A stretch of DNA of 64,000 nucleotides, taken from Pseudomonas moorei. Lineage in GTDB: Bacteria; Pseudomonadota; Gammaproteobacteria; Pseudomonadales; Pseudomonadaceae. The notes under the pieces are model-generated. The model saw only the letters and a list, made by a program, of their open reading frames with translations, was not told the origin of the DNA and did not search any database. Shown in pieces: positions 24,281 to 32,502 of this stretch. Within the stretch, counting starts at the first letter, position 1. Each line of letters opens with the position of its first letter. Where the stretch lies: positions 1 through 64,000 of the forward strand of contig NZ_VZPP01000017.1 in assembly GCF_008801475.1 (NCBI RefSeq). Direction: 5' to 3'. The position numbers were made by a program, and so were the translations under genes.

Positions 24281-25405
24281 TCAATTCGCCTCTAGAAGGG
24301 GATCGAGCGCGCGAACGTGCTCGACCTGCCAGCCAAGCGGTACCACATCACCCACCGCCAGCGCGGGATCGAGCTCGGCAATCGGTTGTTTCACGAAGAA
24401 GTCGGTCTTGCCACAGACTTCCAGGCGAACCCGGACGTGGTCGCCCAGATAGATGAATTCCGCCACCCTTCCGGAGAAGCGGTTGGTGCAGGACTCGCTG
24501 GAGCCATTGAGGCTCACGCGCTCCGGGCGAATGGACAAGGTCACCGGCTCGCCGGTCCGGCCGACATTCACCGCCAGCGCTTCAACTTTTTCACCACGCC
24601 CCAGTTCCACCACGCAGCGGTCGCCGGTCTGACTGTGCAAACGGCCATTGAGTCGGTTGTTCTCGCCGATGAAGTTGGCGACGAAGGTATTTTTCGGCTC
24701 TTCGTAGAGCGTGCGCGGCGGCGCGATCTGCTGGATTTCACCTTGATGGAATACCGCCACGCGGTCGGACATGGTCAGGGCTTCGCCCTGGTCGTGGGTC
24801 ACGTAGACCACGGTCACGCCCAGACGCTGGTGCAGGTGTTTGATTTCCATCTGCATGTGTTCACGCAGTTGTTTGTCGAGCGCGCCAAGGGGTTCGTCCA
24901 TCAGCACCAGTTGCGGCTCGAACACCAGTGCGCGGGCCAACGCCACACGCTGCTGCTGACCGCCGGACAGTTGTCCCGGGTAACGCTGAGCGAAGGCGTC
25001 GAGTTGCACCATGCTCAGCACACGCTTGACCTTGTCGCTGACATCGCTCTTGTTCATGCCGCGAACGGTCAGCGGGAACGCCAGGTTCTCGGCGACCGTC
25101 ATGTGCGGGAACAACGCGTAGTTCTGGAACACCATGCCAATGTCGCGCTTGTGCGGCGGCACGTTATTGATGGCGCGACCGGCCAGGAGGATTTCACCGG
25201 CGGTCGGGGTTTCGAAACCGGCAAGCATCATCAGGCTGGTGGTCTTGCCGGAACCGGACGGCCCGAGCAGGGTGAGGAATTCGCCTTTGCGAATATCCAG
25301 GTTGAGGTCTTTGACGATCAGGTTCTCGCCGTCGTAGCTCTTTTGCACTCCACGAAAGCTGACCAGAACATCATTGGCCCCTGCGCTTGAATCGACCTGG
25401 CTCAT
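24281..25405 (-). CDS. agtA: ABC importer ATPase, probable AgtA
   Basis: This 374-residue ATPase has Walker A GPSGSGKT (48-55), the Q-loop QNYALFPHMTV, signature LSGGQQQR, Walker B LVLMDEP, D-loop GALD and the H-loop in VYVTHDQ. A C-terminal TOBE/OB regulatory domain follows (about 290-365). I chose the ATG at 25405 because AAGGTG lies 7 bases upstream; a GTG two codons earlier is possible. It heads the agt operon, next to the two-component genes. Confidence 0.86.
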   Translation of the reverse strand: MSQVDSSAGANDVLVSFRGVQKSYDGENLIVKDLNLDIRKGEFLTLLGPSGSGKTTSLMMLAGFETPTAGEILLAGRAINNVPPHKRDIGMVFQNYALFPHMTVAENLAFPLTVRGMNKSDVSDKVKRVLSMVQLDAFAQRYPGQLSGGQQQRVALARALVFEPQLVLMDEPLGALDKQLREHMQMEIKHLHQRLGVTVVYVTHDQGEALTMSDRVAVFHQGEIQQIAPPRTLYEEPKNTFVANFIGENNRLNGRLHSQTGDRCVVELGRGEKVEALAVNVGRTGEPVTLSIRPERVSLNGSSESCTNRFSGRVAEFIYLGDHVRVRLEVCGKTDFFVKQPIAELDPALAVGDVVPLGWQVEHVRALDPLLEAN

Positions 25406-25724
25406 ACCCACACCTTTGTTGTTGATGACTGCTGTGGACTAAGCCTAGTGGACGCTGGAGACCACGCAAATCGGGGTGCAGGAGAGAATCGCCTCAGACG
25501 GATGGAAGGTTGGGGGTAGGGATTGCCCTACAAGGATGGCGCGTTTTGGCATACGCAGCGGCAAGCTGTCAGCTACAAGCCACGGGCGACGGCAAAAGCT
25601 TTTTGGCGCGATGTCGTAAATGGATATGGCGTCGCGTTATTCCTGTAGGAACCAGCTTGCTGGCGAAAGGATCTCAAGTACGCCATCGCCAGCAAGCTGG
25701 CTCCCACAAAGAATTTTGGCGCTT
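25406..25724. other. Intergenic region between agtA and agtR
   Basis: No gene is seen in these 319 bases. They hold a direct repeat GTGGAC at 25434-25439 and 25448-25453 (14-base period) just upstream of agtA. On the minus strand a possible agtA promoter runs from -35 TTGCGT to -10 TAGGCT with a 16-base spacer. A REP pair lies at 25642-25708. The direct repeat is a candidate AgtR site. Confidence 0.45.
25642..25708. repeat. REP pair of a second family
   Basis: Inverted units at 25642-25670 and 25681-25708 share the head CAGCTTGCTGGCGA, differing from the GAGCTTGCTCGCGA head of the other pairs. The spacer is only 10 bases, so the unit could fold as one long hairpin. Confidence 0.82.
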
Positions 25725-26354
25725 TTAGAGGAGCTTGTGCTCCATCGCGTATTTCACCAGTTCCGCCAGGGAGGTGATGTTGAGTTTCTGCATCAGCCGC
25801 GCCTTGTGGGTGCTGATGGTTTTGCTGCTCAACGCCAATTGCTGGGCGATGTCGTTGACGTTCGCCCCCTGGGCAAGGCGCTCGAACACTGAAAACTCAC
25901 GCTCCGACAACAGCGAGTGCAGGGGGCGCGAATCGGTCAGGCCGACTTCGAAAACCATCCGGTCGGCCAGTTCCGGATCGATATAGCGTCCACCGGCCGC
26001 CACCCGGCGGATAGCCGTCAGCAACAGGGCCGGATCGCTGTCCTTGGTGGCGTAGCCAGCAGCGCCGACCTTCAACGCCCGGGCCGCCATTTGCGCTTCA
26101 TCGTGCATCGACAACACCAGGATCACCGGTGGATTGTTCAGCGCACGTATGCGTGGAATCGCTTCCAGGCCGTTTACGCCCGGCATGGAGATATCCAGCA
26201 GGACCACTTCGCAGGGTACATGTCGCAAAGTCTCGAGCAATTGTTCGCCATTGCTCGCCTCCCCTACCACGAGCAAGTCCTTGGCCAGGCCGATCAATTG
26301 CTTGATGCCTTCGCGGACGATGGTATGGTCTTCGGCTACCAGTACACGGATCAC
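25725..26354 (-). CDS. agtR: NarL/LuxR-family response regulator, probable AgtR
   Basis: This 209-residue response regulator has a receiver domain with phosphoacceptor D54 (VVLLDISMPG) and a LuxR-type HTH at the C-terminus (LSEREFSVFERLAQGANVND). The start is GTG at 26354 with GAGGAG 6 bases upstream, inside the sensor gene's 3' end. The sensor stop codon directly abuts the start. P. aeruginosa AgtR controls agtABCD and has been linked to sensing of peptidoglycan fragments; here the assignment rests on gene order. Confidence 0.85.
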   Translation of the reverse strand: MIRVLVAEDHTIVREGIKQLIGLAKDLLVVGEASNGEQLLETLRHVPCEVVLLDISMPGVNGLEAIPRIRALNNPPVILVLSMHDEAQMAARALKVGAAGYATKDSDPALLLTAIRRVAAGGRYIDPELADRMVFEVGLTDSRPLHSLLSEREFSVFERLAQGANVNDIAQQLALSSKTISTHKARLMQKLNITSLAELVKYAMEHKLL

Positions 26355-28754
26355 TCACTTCTCCTCATCCAGCGGCACTCGCACGATCAGGGTCGTGCCC
26401 TCGCCCGGCTCACTCTCAAGCGACAACTGGCCGCCCATGATCAGCACCCGTTCGCGCATGCCCACCACGCCAAAGGAAGTCTGCCTGCCAGCAACTGCGA
26501 CGAATCCTACGCCATCATCGCTGACGGTCAGACAGAGCTCGTTGCCATCAAGGGCCAGTGTCAGTTCGACAGTATGCGCCTGGGCATGGCGCATGACATT
26601 GGTCAGTGCTTCCTGAAGGATACGAAACAGGCCAATCGCCTTGGCATCACTGAGCACCGGCAAATTGTCCGGCACCTGCACCAGACACGGAATCTGTGTG
26701 CGCGCCTCAAAGCGACGGGCCTGCCATTCAATGGCCGAGGCAATCCCGGCATCGAGAATCGGTGGCCGTAATGCTGTCGCCACATCACGTACCAACTGGA
26801 ACAACTGAGCAATCAGGCGCTTCATGCTGTTCAAGCGCTCGTTCAGCCCGGGGTCGAGTTGGGCGTAGGCCAGCTCACACATGGACGTCTCCAGCTTGAG
26901 CACGGTCAGCATCTGACCCAGCTCGTCGTGAACTTCCCGGGCAATGCGCGCCTTTTCCTCTTCACGCACGCTTTCCAGGTGCGCGGACAGCTCCCGCAAC
27001 TGCTCCCGGGAACTGGCCAACTCCAGTTCGATGCGCTTGCTCTCGCTGATGTCCCAGACAATACCGTCCCAAACATAGGCACCGTCCTTGAGCCGCCGGG
27101 TAATCGCCTTGATCTCCGCCCAGCGTTGCTCGCCTTGACGGGTCAGGATTCGCCCTTGCCATGACCAGTCGCTATCGGTGTCCAGCGCATGGTCCTGGGT
27201 CTGGTGATAGCTGGCCTTGTCATCCGGATGCACCAGACTGCGCAGACCTTTGTCACGGTGGGCCAGGGTGGCCGGGGAATAACCCACCAGCTTCTCGCTG
27301 CCTTCGCTGATGTAGGCAAAGTCGATCTGGCCTGTCACCGGTGCCCGCTCCAGACGAAAGACCAATCCGGGCACATTCGCCGCGATCCCTTGCAGCCGCG
27401 CTTCACTTTCCTGCAACGCGGCCAGGGCGCGACGACGCTCGGTGACGTCAGTGAGGTAAACCACCAGGTATTCGCCGTCGCGAAACCGCAGGAAGCTCAA
27501 CGAAACATCAGCCGGCAGGATGCTGCCATCGGCCCGCAAGCAATTGGTTTCGAAACTTTGCGGGGCGTCATCACTGGCCCTGGCGAGTTTCCACAGGTTC
27601 AACCAGCGATCCATGTGCAAGCCCGGCTCGAAGTCGATCAAGGGTCGGTCGATGATTCCCCCCGACACATAGCCCAACATGGTTTCGGCCGCGCGGTTGG
27701 CATAACGCACGTGACTGTCCCAATTGACCCAGAGAATGCCCACAGTGCTCTGGTCGATGGAAAACTGCGTCAGGCGCAAGGCTTCTTCGCTGGCGGCACG
27801 CAAGGCAATATCTTCCTGCGCGGCCGCCAGTCGTTGTTCCAGGCTGTGTTGCTGGCGCCGCTGCCAGAACACGATGGCCATGCTGCTCAGCGCCAGCACC
27901 AGCAACAGCAGGCAAAGGTTTTGCCAGAAACCCGGAGATTCGGTGAGCCGGGGGTACTTGGGTTGCAGCCATTGGTTGTGCAGGTTCTCCAGATCCTTGG
28001 CCGGAATCGCCCGCAATGCGCTCTCGACGATGCCGGCCAGCTCCGGCCGGTCGCGCCGCGTCGCGATCCGCAGCAGTTGCGGCAAGCCTATGTCGCCCAC
28101 GACGACCAGCCCGGCGAATTCCGGTTCGACGGACAGTCGCCCCAATTGCGCCTCATCGACGATGGCGTAGGCCGCTTGCTGACTCAACAACAATTGCAGC
28201 GCCTGTCGCTCCACCGGAACGCCCTGCAGGTTCAAATGCGGATAGTTGCTGCGCAGGTAATCGGCAGTGGCGCTGGGCATGCGAATGGCAACGCGGGTCT
28301 GGCTGTCGAGTTTTTCCAGCTCGACCGACCCGGTGCCTTTCTGGTCGCTGACCACCAATTGAGGCACCCGCATGTACGGGTCGGAAAACTGCCAGAGGCG
28401 CAGCCCACCGGGCGTTTGGGTCAGTCCTGGCGCGATATCGATTTCGCCCTCGCGCGCAGCCGCTTCAAGTTGCTCGATGTCGGGAAAGTTACGCCAACTC
28501 AGCTCGACCTTGAGTGACTTGGCCAGCCATTTCATCAGCTCGACGTTAACCCCGGACAGTCGCTGCAAACGGCGATCGTAGAGTGCGTAAGGCGCTTGCA
28601 ACACCAGCCCGACCCGCAGCTCTCCTTGCTGGGCCAGCCACTGTTGCTGCTTGGGTGACAAGGTTGCAACGTGCGCCGGTGGCATGACTGCCGCCCAGCC
28701 CATCAAGGGAAACCACAAACAGCCGATAACCCACAGGCAGCGAAAACGCATCAT
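26355..28754 (-). CDS. agtS: Sensor histidine kinase with periplasmic SBP3 domain, probable AgtS
   Basis: This is a 799-residue hybrid of binding protein and kinase. A signal segment (1-22) leads into a type 3 solute-binding domain (about 35-255) facing the periplasm. A transmembrane helix (about 280-300), two PAS/PAC domains (about 330-580) and a HisKA_3/HATPase core follow, with phosphorylated H609 in REVHDELGQ and the N-box LQEALTNVMRHA. I chose the ATG at 28754 (MMRFRCLWV); a TTG 7 codons upstream is the alternative. The periplasmic domain probably senses the importer's substrate directly. Confidence 0.86.
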   Translation of the reverse strand: MMRFRCLWVIGCLWFPLMGWAAVMPPAHVATLSPKQQQWLAQQGELRVGLVLQAPYALYDRRLQRLSGVNVELMKWLAKSLKVELSWRNFPDIEQLEAAAREGEIDIAPGLTQTPGGLRLWQFSDPYMRVPQLVVSDQKGTGSVELEKLDSQTRVAIRMPSATADYLRSNYPHLNLQGVPVERQALQLLLSQQAAYAIVDEAQLGRLSVEPEFAGLVVVGDIGLPQLLRIATRRDRPELAGIVESALRAIPAKDLENLHNQWLQPKYPRLTESPGFWQNLCLLLLVLALSSMAIVFWQRRQQHSLEQRLAAAQEDIALRAASEEALRLTQFSIDQSTVGILWVNWDSHVRYANRAAETMLGYVSGGIIDRPLIDFEPGLHMDRWLNLWKLARASDDAPQSFETNCLRADGSILPADVSLSFLRFRDGEYLVVYLTDVTERRRALAALQESEARLQGIAANVPGLVFRLERAPVTGQIDFAYISEGSEKLVGYSPATLAHRDKGLRSLVHPDDKASYHQTQDHALDTDSDWSWQGRILTRQGEQRWAEIKAITRRLKDGAYVWDGIVWDISESKRIELELASSREQLRELSAHLESVREEEKARIAREVHDELGQMLTVLKLETSMCELAYAQLDPGLNERLNSMKRLIAQLFQLVRDVATALRPPILDAGIASAIEWQARRFEARTQIPCLVQVPDNLPVLSDAKAIGLFRILQEALTNVMRHAQAHTVELTLALDGNELCLTVSDDGVGFVAVAGRQTSFGVVGMRERVLIMGGQLSLESEPGEGTTLIVRVPLDEEK

Positions 28755-28827
28755 CGAACTCTCACACACTGACAAATACTGACCAACCCATTAGGCTGCC
28801 GGAATTACTTCTGGCCTGGAATATCCG

Positions 28828-29820
28828 ATGCCCCCTGTCTACCGCCTGGCACTGCCAGCATTGTGCCTGTCGCTGATCCTGCCTTGCGCTTTTTCCGTCG
28901 AAGCTGCCGACCCGGCACCCGCCGCCACGCAAAAGCCCGCCGAAGAAAAACCGGTCGAGCGCCAGCCCTTGCCTGAGCGTAGTCAGGAAGAAGCGACCGC
29001 ACTCGAGCGGAAAATCCCGGCCCAGGAACAGCAACAACTGCAAGCAGGCAGCGATTCTTTCCTGGCCTTGTGGAAACCGGCCAATACCGCCGAACCCAAA
29101 GGCGCGGTAATTATCATCCCAGGCGCGGGCGAAACCGTTGACTGGCCTCAAGCGATCGGTCCTTTGCGGCGCAACTTGCCGAACGCAGCGTGGAGCAGCC
29201 TGAGTATCACCTTGCCGGACCTGCAAAGCGATGCCATTGCACCGCGTATCGTCGAAGTGCCACCAGTCCCCAAGGCGGCGGACACCGGCAGCAAGGATTC
29301 GACCACCGCAGCGCCCATTGAACAGGCCGCTGGCGGCGAAGCGGATGTGGCCGACAAGGCCATCGCCGAAACCACCGAAGAACAGGCCAAGGCCGACGCC
29401 GAGCGGATCTTCGCCCGTATCGATGCCGCTATCGCGTTCGCCGAACAGCAAAGCGCGCGCAGCATTGTGGTATTGGGGCATGGTACGGGGGCCTACTGGG
29501 CCGCACGGTATCTGAGTGAAAAACAGACATCGCAGGTCGAGCGATTCGTGATGGTTGCCGCGCAGACGCCGGTTCAAGCGAAACCCGCGCTGGATGAACT
29601 CACGCCAACCCTGAAACTGCCTACCGCCGATATTTACTACATGGACAAACCACTGGATCGCAACGCGGCGCTTGCCCGCTTGCAGGCCAGCAAACGCTTG
29701 AAGGCTTCGGCGTTCAGCCAGGTTTCACTCAAGGCGTTACCGGGTAATGCCAAGGCAGAACAGGAGCAGTTAGTGCGCCGGGTTCGGGGTTGGTTGAATC
29801 CTCAGCCTGTGGCGAACTGA
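28828..29820 (+). CDS. DUF3530 alpha/beta-hydrolase-like exported protein
   Basis: This is a 330-residue secreted or periplasmic protein. The signal peptide is YRLALPALCLSLILPCAFSVEA, an Ala/Pro/Glu-rich segment follows, and the alpha/beta-hydrolase-like core shows GAVIIIPGAGET, an insertion rich in Ala/Glu (about 150-200) and VVLGHGTGAYWAARYL. The usual GxSxG nucleophile elbow reads GHGTG, with Thr instead of Ser, so hydrolase activity is doubtful. The gene is divergent from agtS. Function is unknown. Confidence 0.83.
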   Translation: MPPVYRLALPALCLSLILPCAFSVEAADPAPAATQKPAEEKPVERQPLPERSQEEATALERKIPAQEQQQLQAGSDSFLALWKPANTAEPKGAVIIIPGAGETVDWPQAIGPLRRNLPNAAWSSLSITLPDLQSDAIAPRIVEVPPVPKAADTGSKDSTTAAPIEQAAGGEADVADKAIAETTEEQAKADAERIFARIDAAIAFAEQQSARSIVVLGHGTGAYWAARYLSEKQTSQVERFVMVAAQTPVQAKPALDELTPTLKLPTADIYYMDKPLDRNAALARLQASKRLKASAFSQVSLKALPGNAKAEQEQLVRRVRGWLNPQPVAN

Positions 29821-29849
29821 GTGACCGAGCCGCCAACGCCTGCAGCAAA

Positions 29850-29910
29850 ACGCAAATCCTGCAGGCGCTGGCTGGCCAGCGATGGCGGCGGCGCTCGCCC
29901 TACAAACCGT
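29850..29910. repeat. Degenerate REP-like palindrome
   Basis: A 6-bp palindrome CGCTGG-CTGG-CCAGCG sits in a segment ending GGCGCTCGCCCTACA, between the convergent DUF3530 and DnaJ-domain genes. It looks like a decayed REP unit and might act as a hairpin end for either transcript. Confidence 0.4.
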
Positions 29911-29918
29911 TGCCGCTA

Positions 29919-30683
29919 TCAAAAATCCCTCCGCTGACGAATCAGCATATAAGCGCCATGCAATTCACGGGTCTTCTCGGTCGCTTCGCGGACCTGCTGC
30001 TCCGTTGCGCCGTTGCCGGCAACCTTGTCCGGATGATGACGACTGAGCAGGCGGCGATAGGCACGCTTGATCTGCGCCGGCTCGGTGGTGGCTGACACGC
30101 CCAACAACCGCATGGCGTCTTGATAGGTGGCTGCTTTATTCGCCACCGACCGCTTCTGCGGCTCATAGTCCGCCGCCAACGCCTGCACCTGATACGACCG
30201 CCAGCCCAGCCACCGCCCCCATTGGGCAATCAACTCCCGCTCACGGGTGCCGGCCCGACCGTCCGCCCAGATCATCCGCCAACAGGCGCGCAACACCCCT
30301 TCTGCCGCATGGGGTTGAGCACTCAAGCGGCGCAGATAACCACGCAACCGATCGTTGCCCGACTTGCCGCGATTGAATGCCGCTATCGCCCGACGCTGAG
30401 CCGATTCATTCATCTCCAGCGCACGCATTTCCTGCCGCGCCTGCTGGATATGGCCATCCATTACCTGCCCGTCACTCTTGGCCAATCGCCCCAACAATAC
30501 AAACAACAGTTCATCATTGCGCAGCGTCGGGCGACCACCGAGCTTTTCCAGCAAGTGCCCCCAGCTCTGCAAGTGCAGGCGCCGGTCCAGCGCCTGCCCC
30601 AACAACGCACCCAGCAAGGCCCCCGGAATGCTGGCAATGGCAAAACCCGCTCCGGCTCCAATCAGAGTCCCTGGCCATAGCAT
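29919..30683 (-). CDS. DjlA-like membrane co-chaperone (TerB + DnaJ domains)
   Basis: This 254-residue protein has an N-terminal hydrophobic, Gly/Ala-rich segment (about 2-25), a TerB-like helical domain (about 45-170) and a C-terminal J domain with the HPD motif at 217-219 (RHHPDK). The layout equals DjlA, which stimulates DnaK at the inner membrane. I chose the ATG at 30683, 1 base beyond the murU stop, because upstream only a TTG is available. It probably shares the amgK-murU transcript. Confidence 0.87.
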   Translation of the reverse strand: MLWPGTLIGAGAGFAIASIPGALLGALLGQALDRRLHLQSWGHLLEKLGGRPTLRNDELLFVLLGRLAKSDGQVMDGHIQQARQEMRALEMNESAQRRAIAAFNRGKSGNDRLRGYLRRLSAQPHAAEGVLRACWRMIWADGRAGTRERELIAQWGRWLGWRSYQVQALAADYEPQKRSVANKAATYQDAMRLLGVSATTEPAQIKRAYRRLLSRHHPDKVAGNGATEQQVREATEKTRELHGAYMLIRQRRDF

Positions 30684-30684
30684 G

Positions 30685-31356
30685 TCAGCGTCTCGCTTCA
30701 ATCAAGGTTTCTGCTTGCGCCAATCGTTCATGAGTTCCGACATCGACCCACTGCCCGTTCAGCCGTTCGCCGGAGACTTGCCCGTTCGCCATTGCCGTGC
30801 GCAGCAACGGCGCAAGCTTGAACGCCCCGGCAGAGCACCCTTCGAACAACTGCGGGTGCAGCACTGCAATACCACTGTAGGTCAAGGTGGCAACGTCCGG
30901 TTGAGCGTCGCGGACCTGCCCGTCGATCAACTGGAAGTCCCCGGCCGGATGGTGGTCCGGGTTGTTCGCCAGCACCAGGTGAGCCAGACCGGCAATCGGC
31001 TGATGCAACACGCTGAAGTCGTAATCGGTCCAGATATCGCCGTTGACCACCACGAACGCCTCATCACCCAACAACGGCAATGCGCGGAAAATCCCGCCTC
31101 CCGTTTCCAGCGGCTCCCCTTCCGGCGAGTATTGAATGTGCACGCCGTACCGCGAGCCATCGCCCAGATAGTCTTCGATCTGCTGACCCAGCCAGGCATG
31201 GTTGATCACGATCTCGGTAAACCCTGCCGCGGCGAGCGCGCGCAGGTGATACTCGATCAAGGGCACACCGCCTGCGCGAATCAGCGGTTTAGGCGTGGTC
31301 AGCGTCAGCGGGCGCATGCGCTCGCCTTTACCCGCTGCCAGAATCATTGCCTTCAT
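30685..31356 (-). CDS. murU: MurNAc-1-phosphate uridylyltransferase
   Basis: MurU converts MurNAc-1-P plus UTP to UDP-MurNAc in the recycling route that bypasses de novo synthesis (and fosfomycin). The 223-residue nucleotidyltransferase has the signature AAGKGERMRPLT (7-18), metal-binding VVNGDIW and the downstream KLAPLLRTAM region. Its start overlaps amgK by 4 bases (ATGA), so kinase and uridylyltransferase are coupled. Confidence 0.94.
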   Translation of the reverse strand: MKAMILAAGKGERMRPLTLTTPKPLIRAGGVPLIEYHLRALAAAGFTEIVINHAWLGQQIEDYLGDGSRYGVHIQYSPEGEPLETGGGIFRALPLLGDEAFVVVNGDIWTDYDFSVLHQPIAGLAHLVLANNPDHHPAGDFQLIDGQVRDAQPDVATLTYSGIAVLHPQLFEGCSAGAFKLAPLLRTAMANGQVSGERLNGQWVDVGTHERLAQAETLIEARR

Positions 31357-32372
31357 GCCGTCACTCCAGCGCGCAGACTGGCCAGCAACACGTCCAGTTC
31401 AGCCAACTCCGGACGACGCGCGATCACCTCATCTATATAAGCAAAGAAACGCGGCACATCGGCCAGGTAACGTGGCTTGCCGTCGCGGTGACAGATACGG
31501 GCGAAGATGCCGATCACTTTCAGGTGACGCTGCACACCCATCAAGTCACTGGCGCGCAGGAAATCTTCGAAGTCGGGTTGAACCGGAATATTCAACGCCG
31601 CGGCCTGCTGCCAGTAACTTTCCAGCCAGCCACGCACGCGCGCCTCGGGCCAACTGAGAAAGGCATCCTTGAACAGACAAGTCACGTCATAAGTAACCGG
31701 GCCGTAAACGGCATCCTGGAAATCCAGCACACCGGGATTCGGCTCGCTGAGCATCAGATTGCGTGGCATGTAGTCGCGATGTACGAGGACCTTCGGCTGA
31801 GCCAGGGCGCTGTCGATCAACAGATCGCTGACCTGCTGCCAAAGCACTTGCTGCGCGGCGTCGAATTCGATGCCCAGCTCGCGTTTCACGTACCACTCCG
31901 GGAACAGCTCAAGTTCGCGTCGCAGCAGCGCCACATCATAACTGGGCAGCGGCGCAACCATCGGCAGCTGCTGAAACGCCAGCAGTGCTTGCAAGGCATC
32001 GGCGAACAAATCGTCGGCATTTTCGCTGTCGATTACGTCCAGATAGGTCTTGTTACCCAGGTCATTGAGCAAAAGAAAACCGCGCTCGAGGTCCTCGGCA
32101 TAAATTTTCGGCACGTTAATTCCGGATTTCGCCAGCAAAAATGCAATATCCACGAAGGGTTTGCAGTTTTCCTGAGGCGGTGGCGCATCCATCACAATGA
32201 AACTTTTACCCGCGCCTTCCCAGCGAAAATACCGCCGGAAACTCGCGTCACTACTGGCGGCGGTCAACGTGGCCGGGGGGACGGCACCCCAGCCTTGCTC
32301 TGCATACAGGATCGCCAATTGCTCATCGAGCCAAACTTTCAGGTGTTGCAAACGTACATCTTGGTCAGGCAT
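31353..32372 (-). CDS. amgK: N-acetylmuramate/N-acetylglucosamine kinase
   Basis: AmgK phosphorylates the anomeric hydroxyl of MurNAc, giving the substrate of MurU. The 339-residue protein has an aminoglycoside-phosphotransferase fold with the catalytic loop VHRDYMPRNLML (D200) and the metal motif DFQDAVYG (D217/D220). It is divergent from lptD with a 130-base gap, and a GGAGA lies about 8 bases before its start. It works downstream of anmK (3.1 kb). Confidence 0.94.
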   Translation of the reverse strand: MPDQDVRLQHLKVWLDEQLAILYAEQGWGAVPPATLTAASSDASFRRYFRWEGAGKSFIVMDAPPPQENCKPFVDIAFLLAKSGINVPKIYAEDLERGFLLLNDLGNKTYLDVIDSENADDLFADALQALLAFQQLPMVAPLPSYDVALLRRELELFPEWYVKRELGIEFDAAQQVLWQQVSDLLIDSALAQPKVLVHRDYMPRNLMLSEPNPGVLDFQDAVYGPVTYDVTCLFKDAFLSWPEARVRGWLESYWQQAAALNIPVQPDFEDFLRASDLMGVQRHLKVIGIFARICHRDGKPRYLADVPRFFAYIDEVIARRPELAELDVLLASLRAGVTA

Positions 32373-32502
32373 TGCAAGGGTCTCCGACGGCGCTAGCCGT
32401 CAAGCGGGTCATGCTTTATTATCCAGCATCTTTTTCAGACCATCGAGAGGCGTGCGGCCCACACCGCGGGCAGATGGCACGCAGGAAGCCCGGACTAATA
32501 AG
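32373..32502. promoter_or_regulatory. Divergent amgK/lptD control region
   Basis: A TATTAT -10-like box lies on the plus strand near 32412-32417 with only a poor -35. A 6-bp palindrome gacggc-gcta-gccgtc sits before it, near the amgK ribosome-binding region. I do not see a clear sigma-E promoter of the kind that controls lptD in E. coli. Confidence 0.35.

Noticed and set aside
32373..32502. Sigma-E promoter for lptD
   Set aside because: No GAACTT-N16-TCTGA-like pair could be found in the divergent gap.
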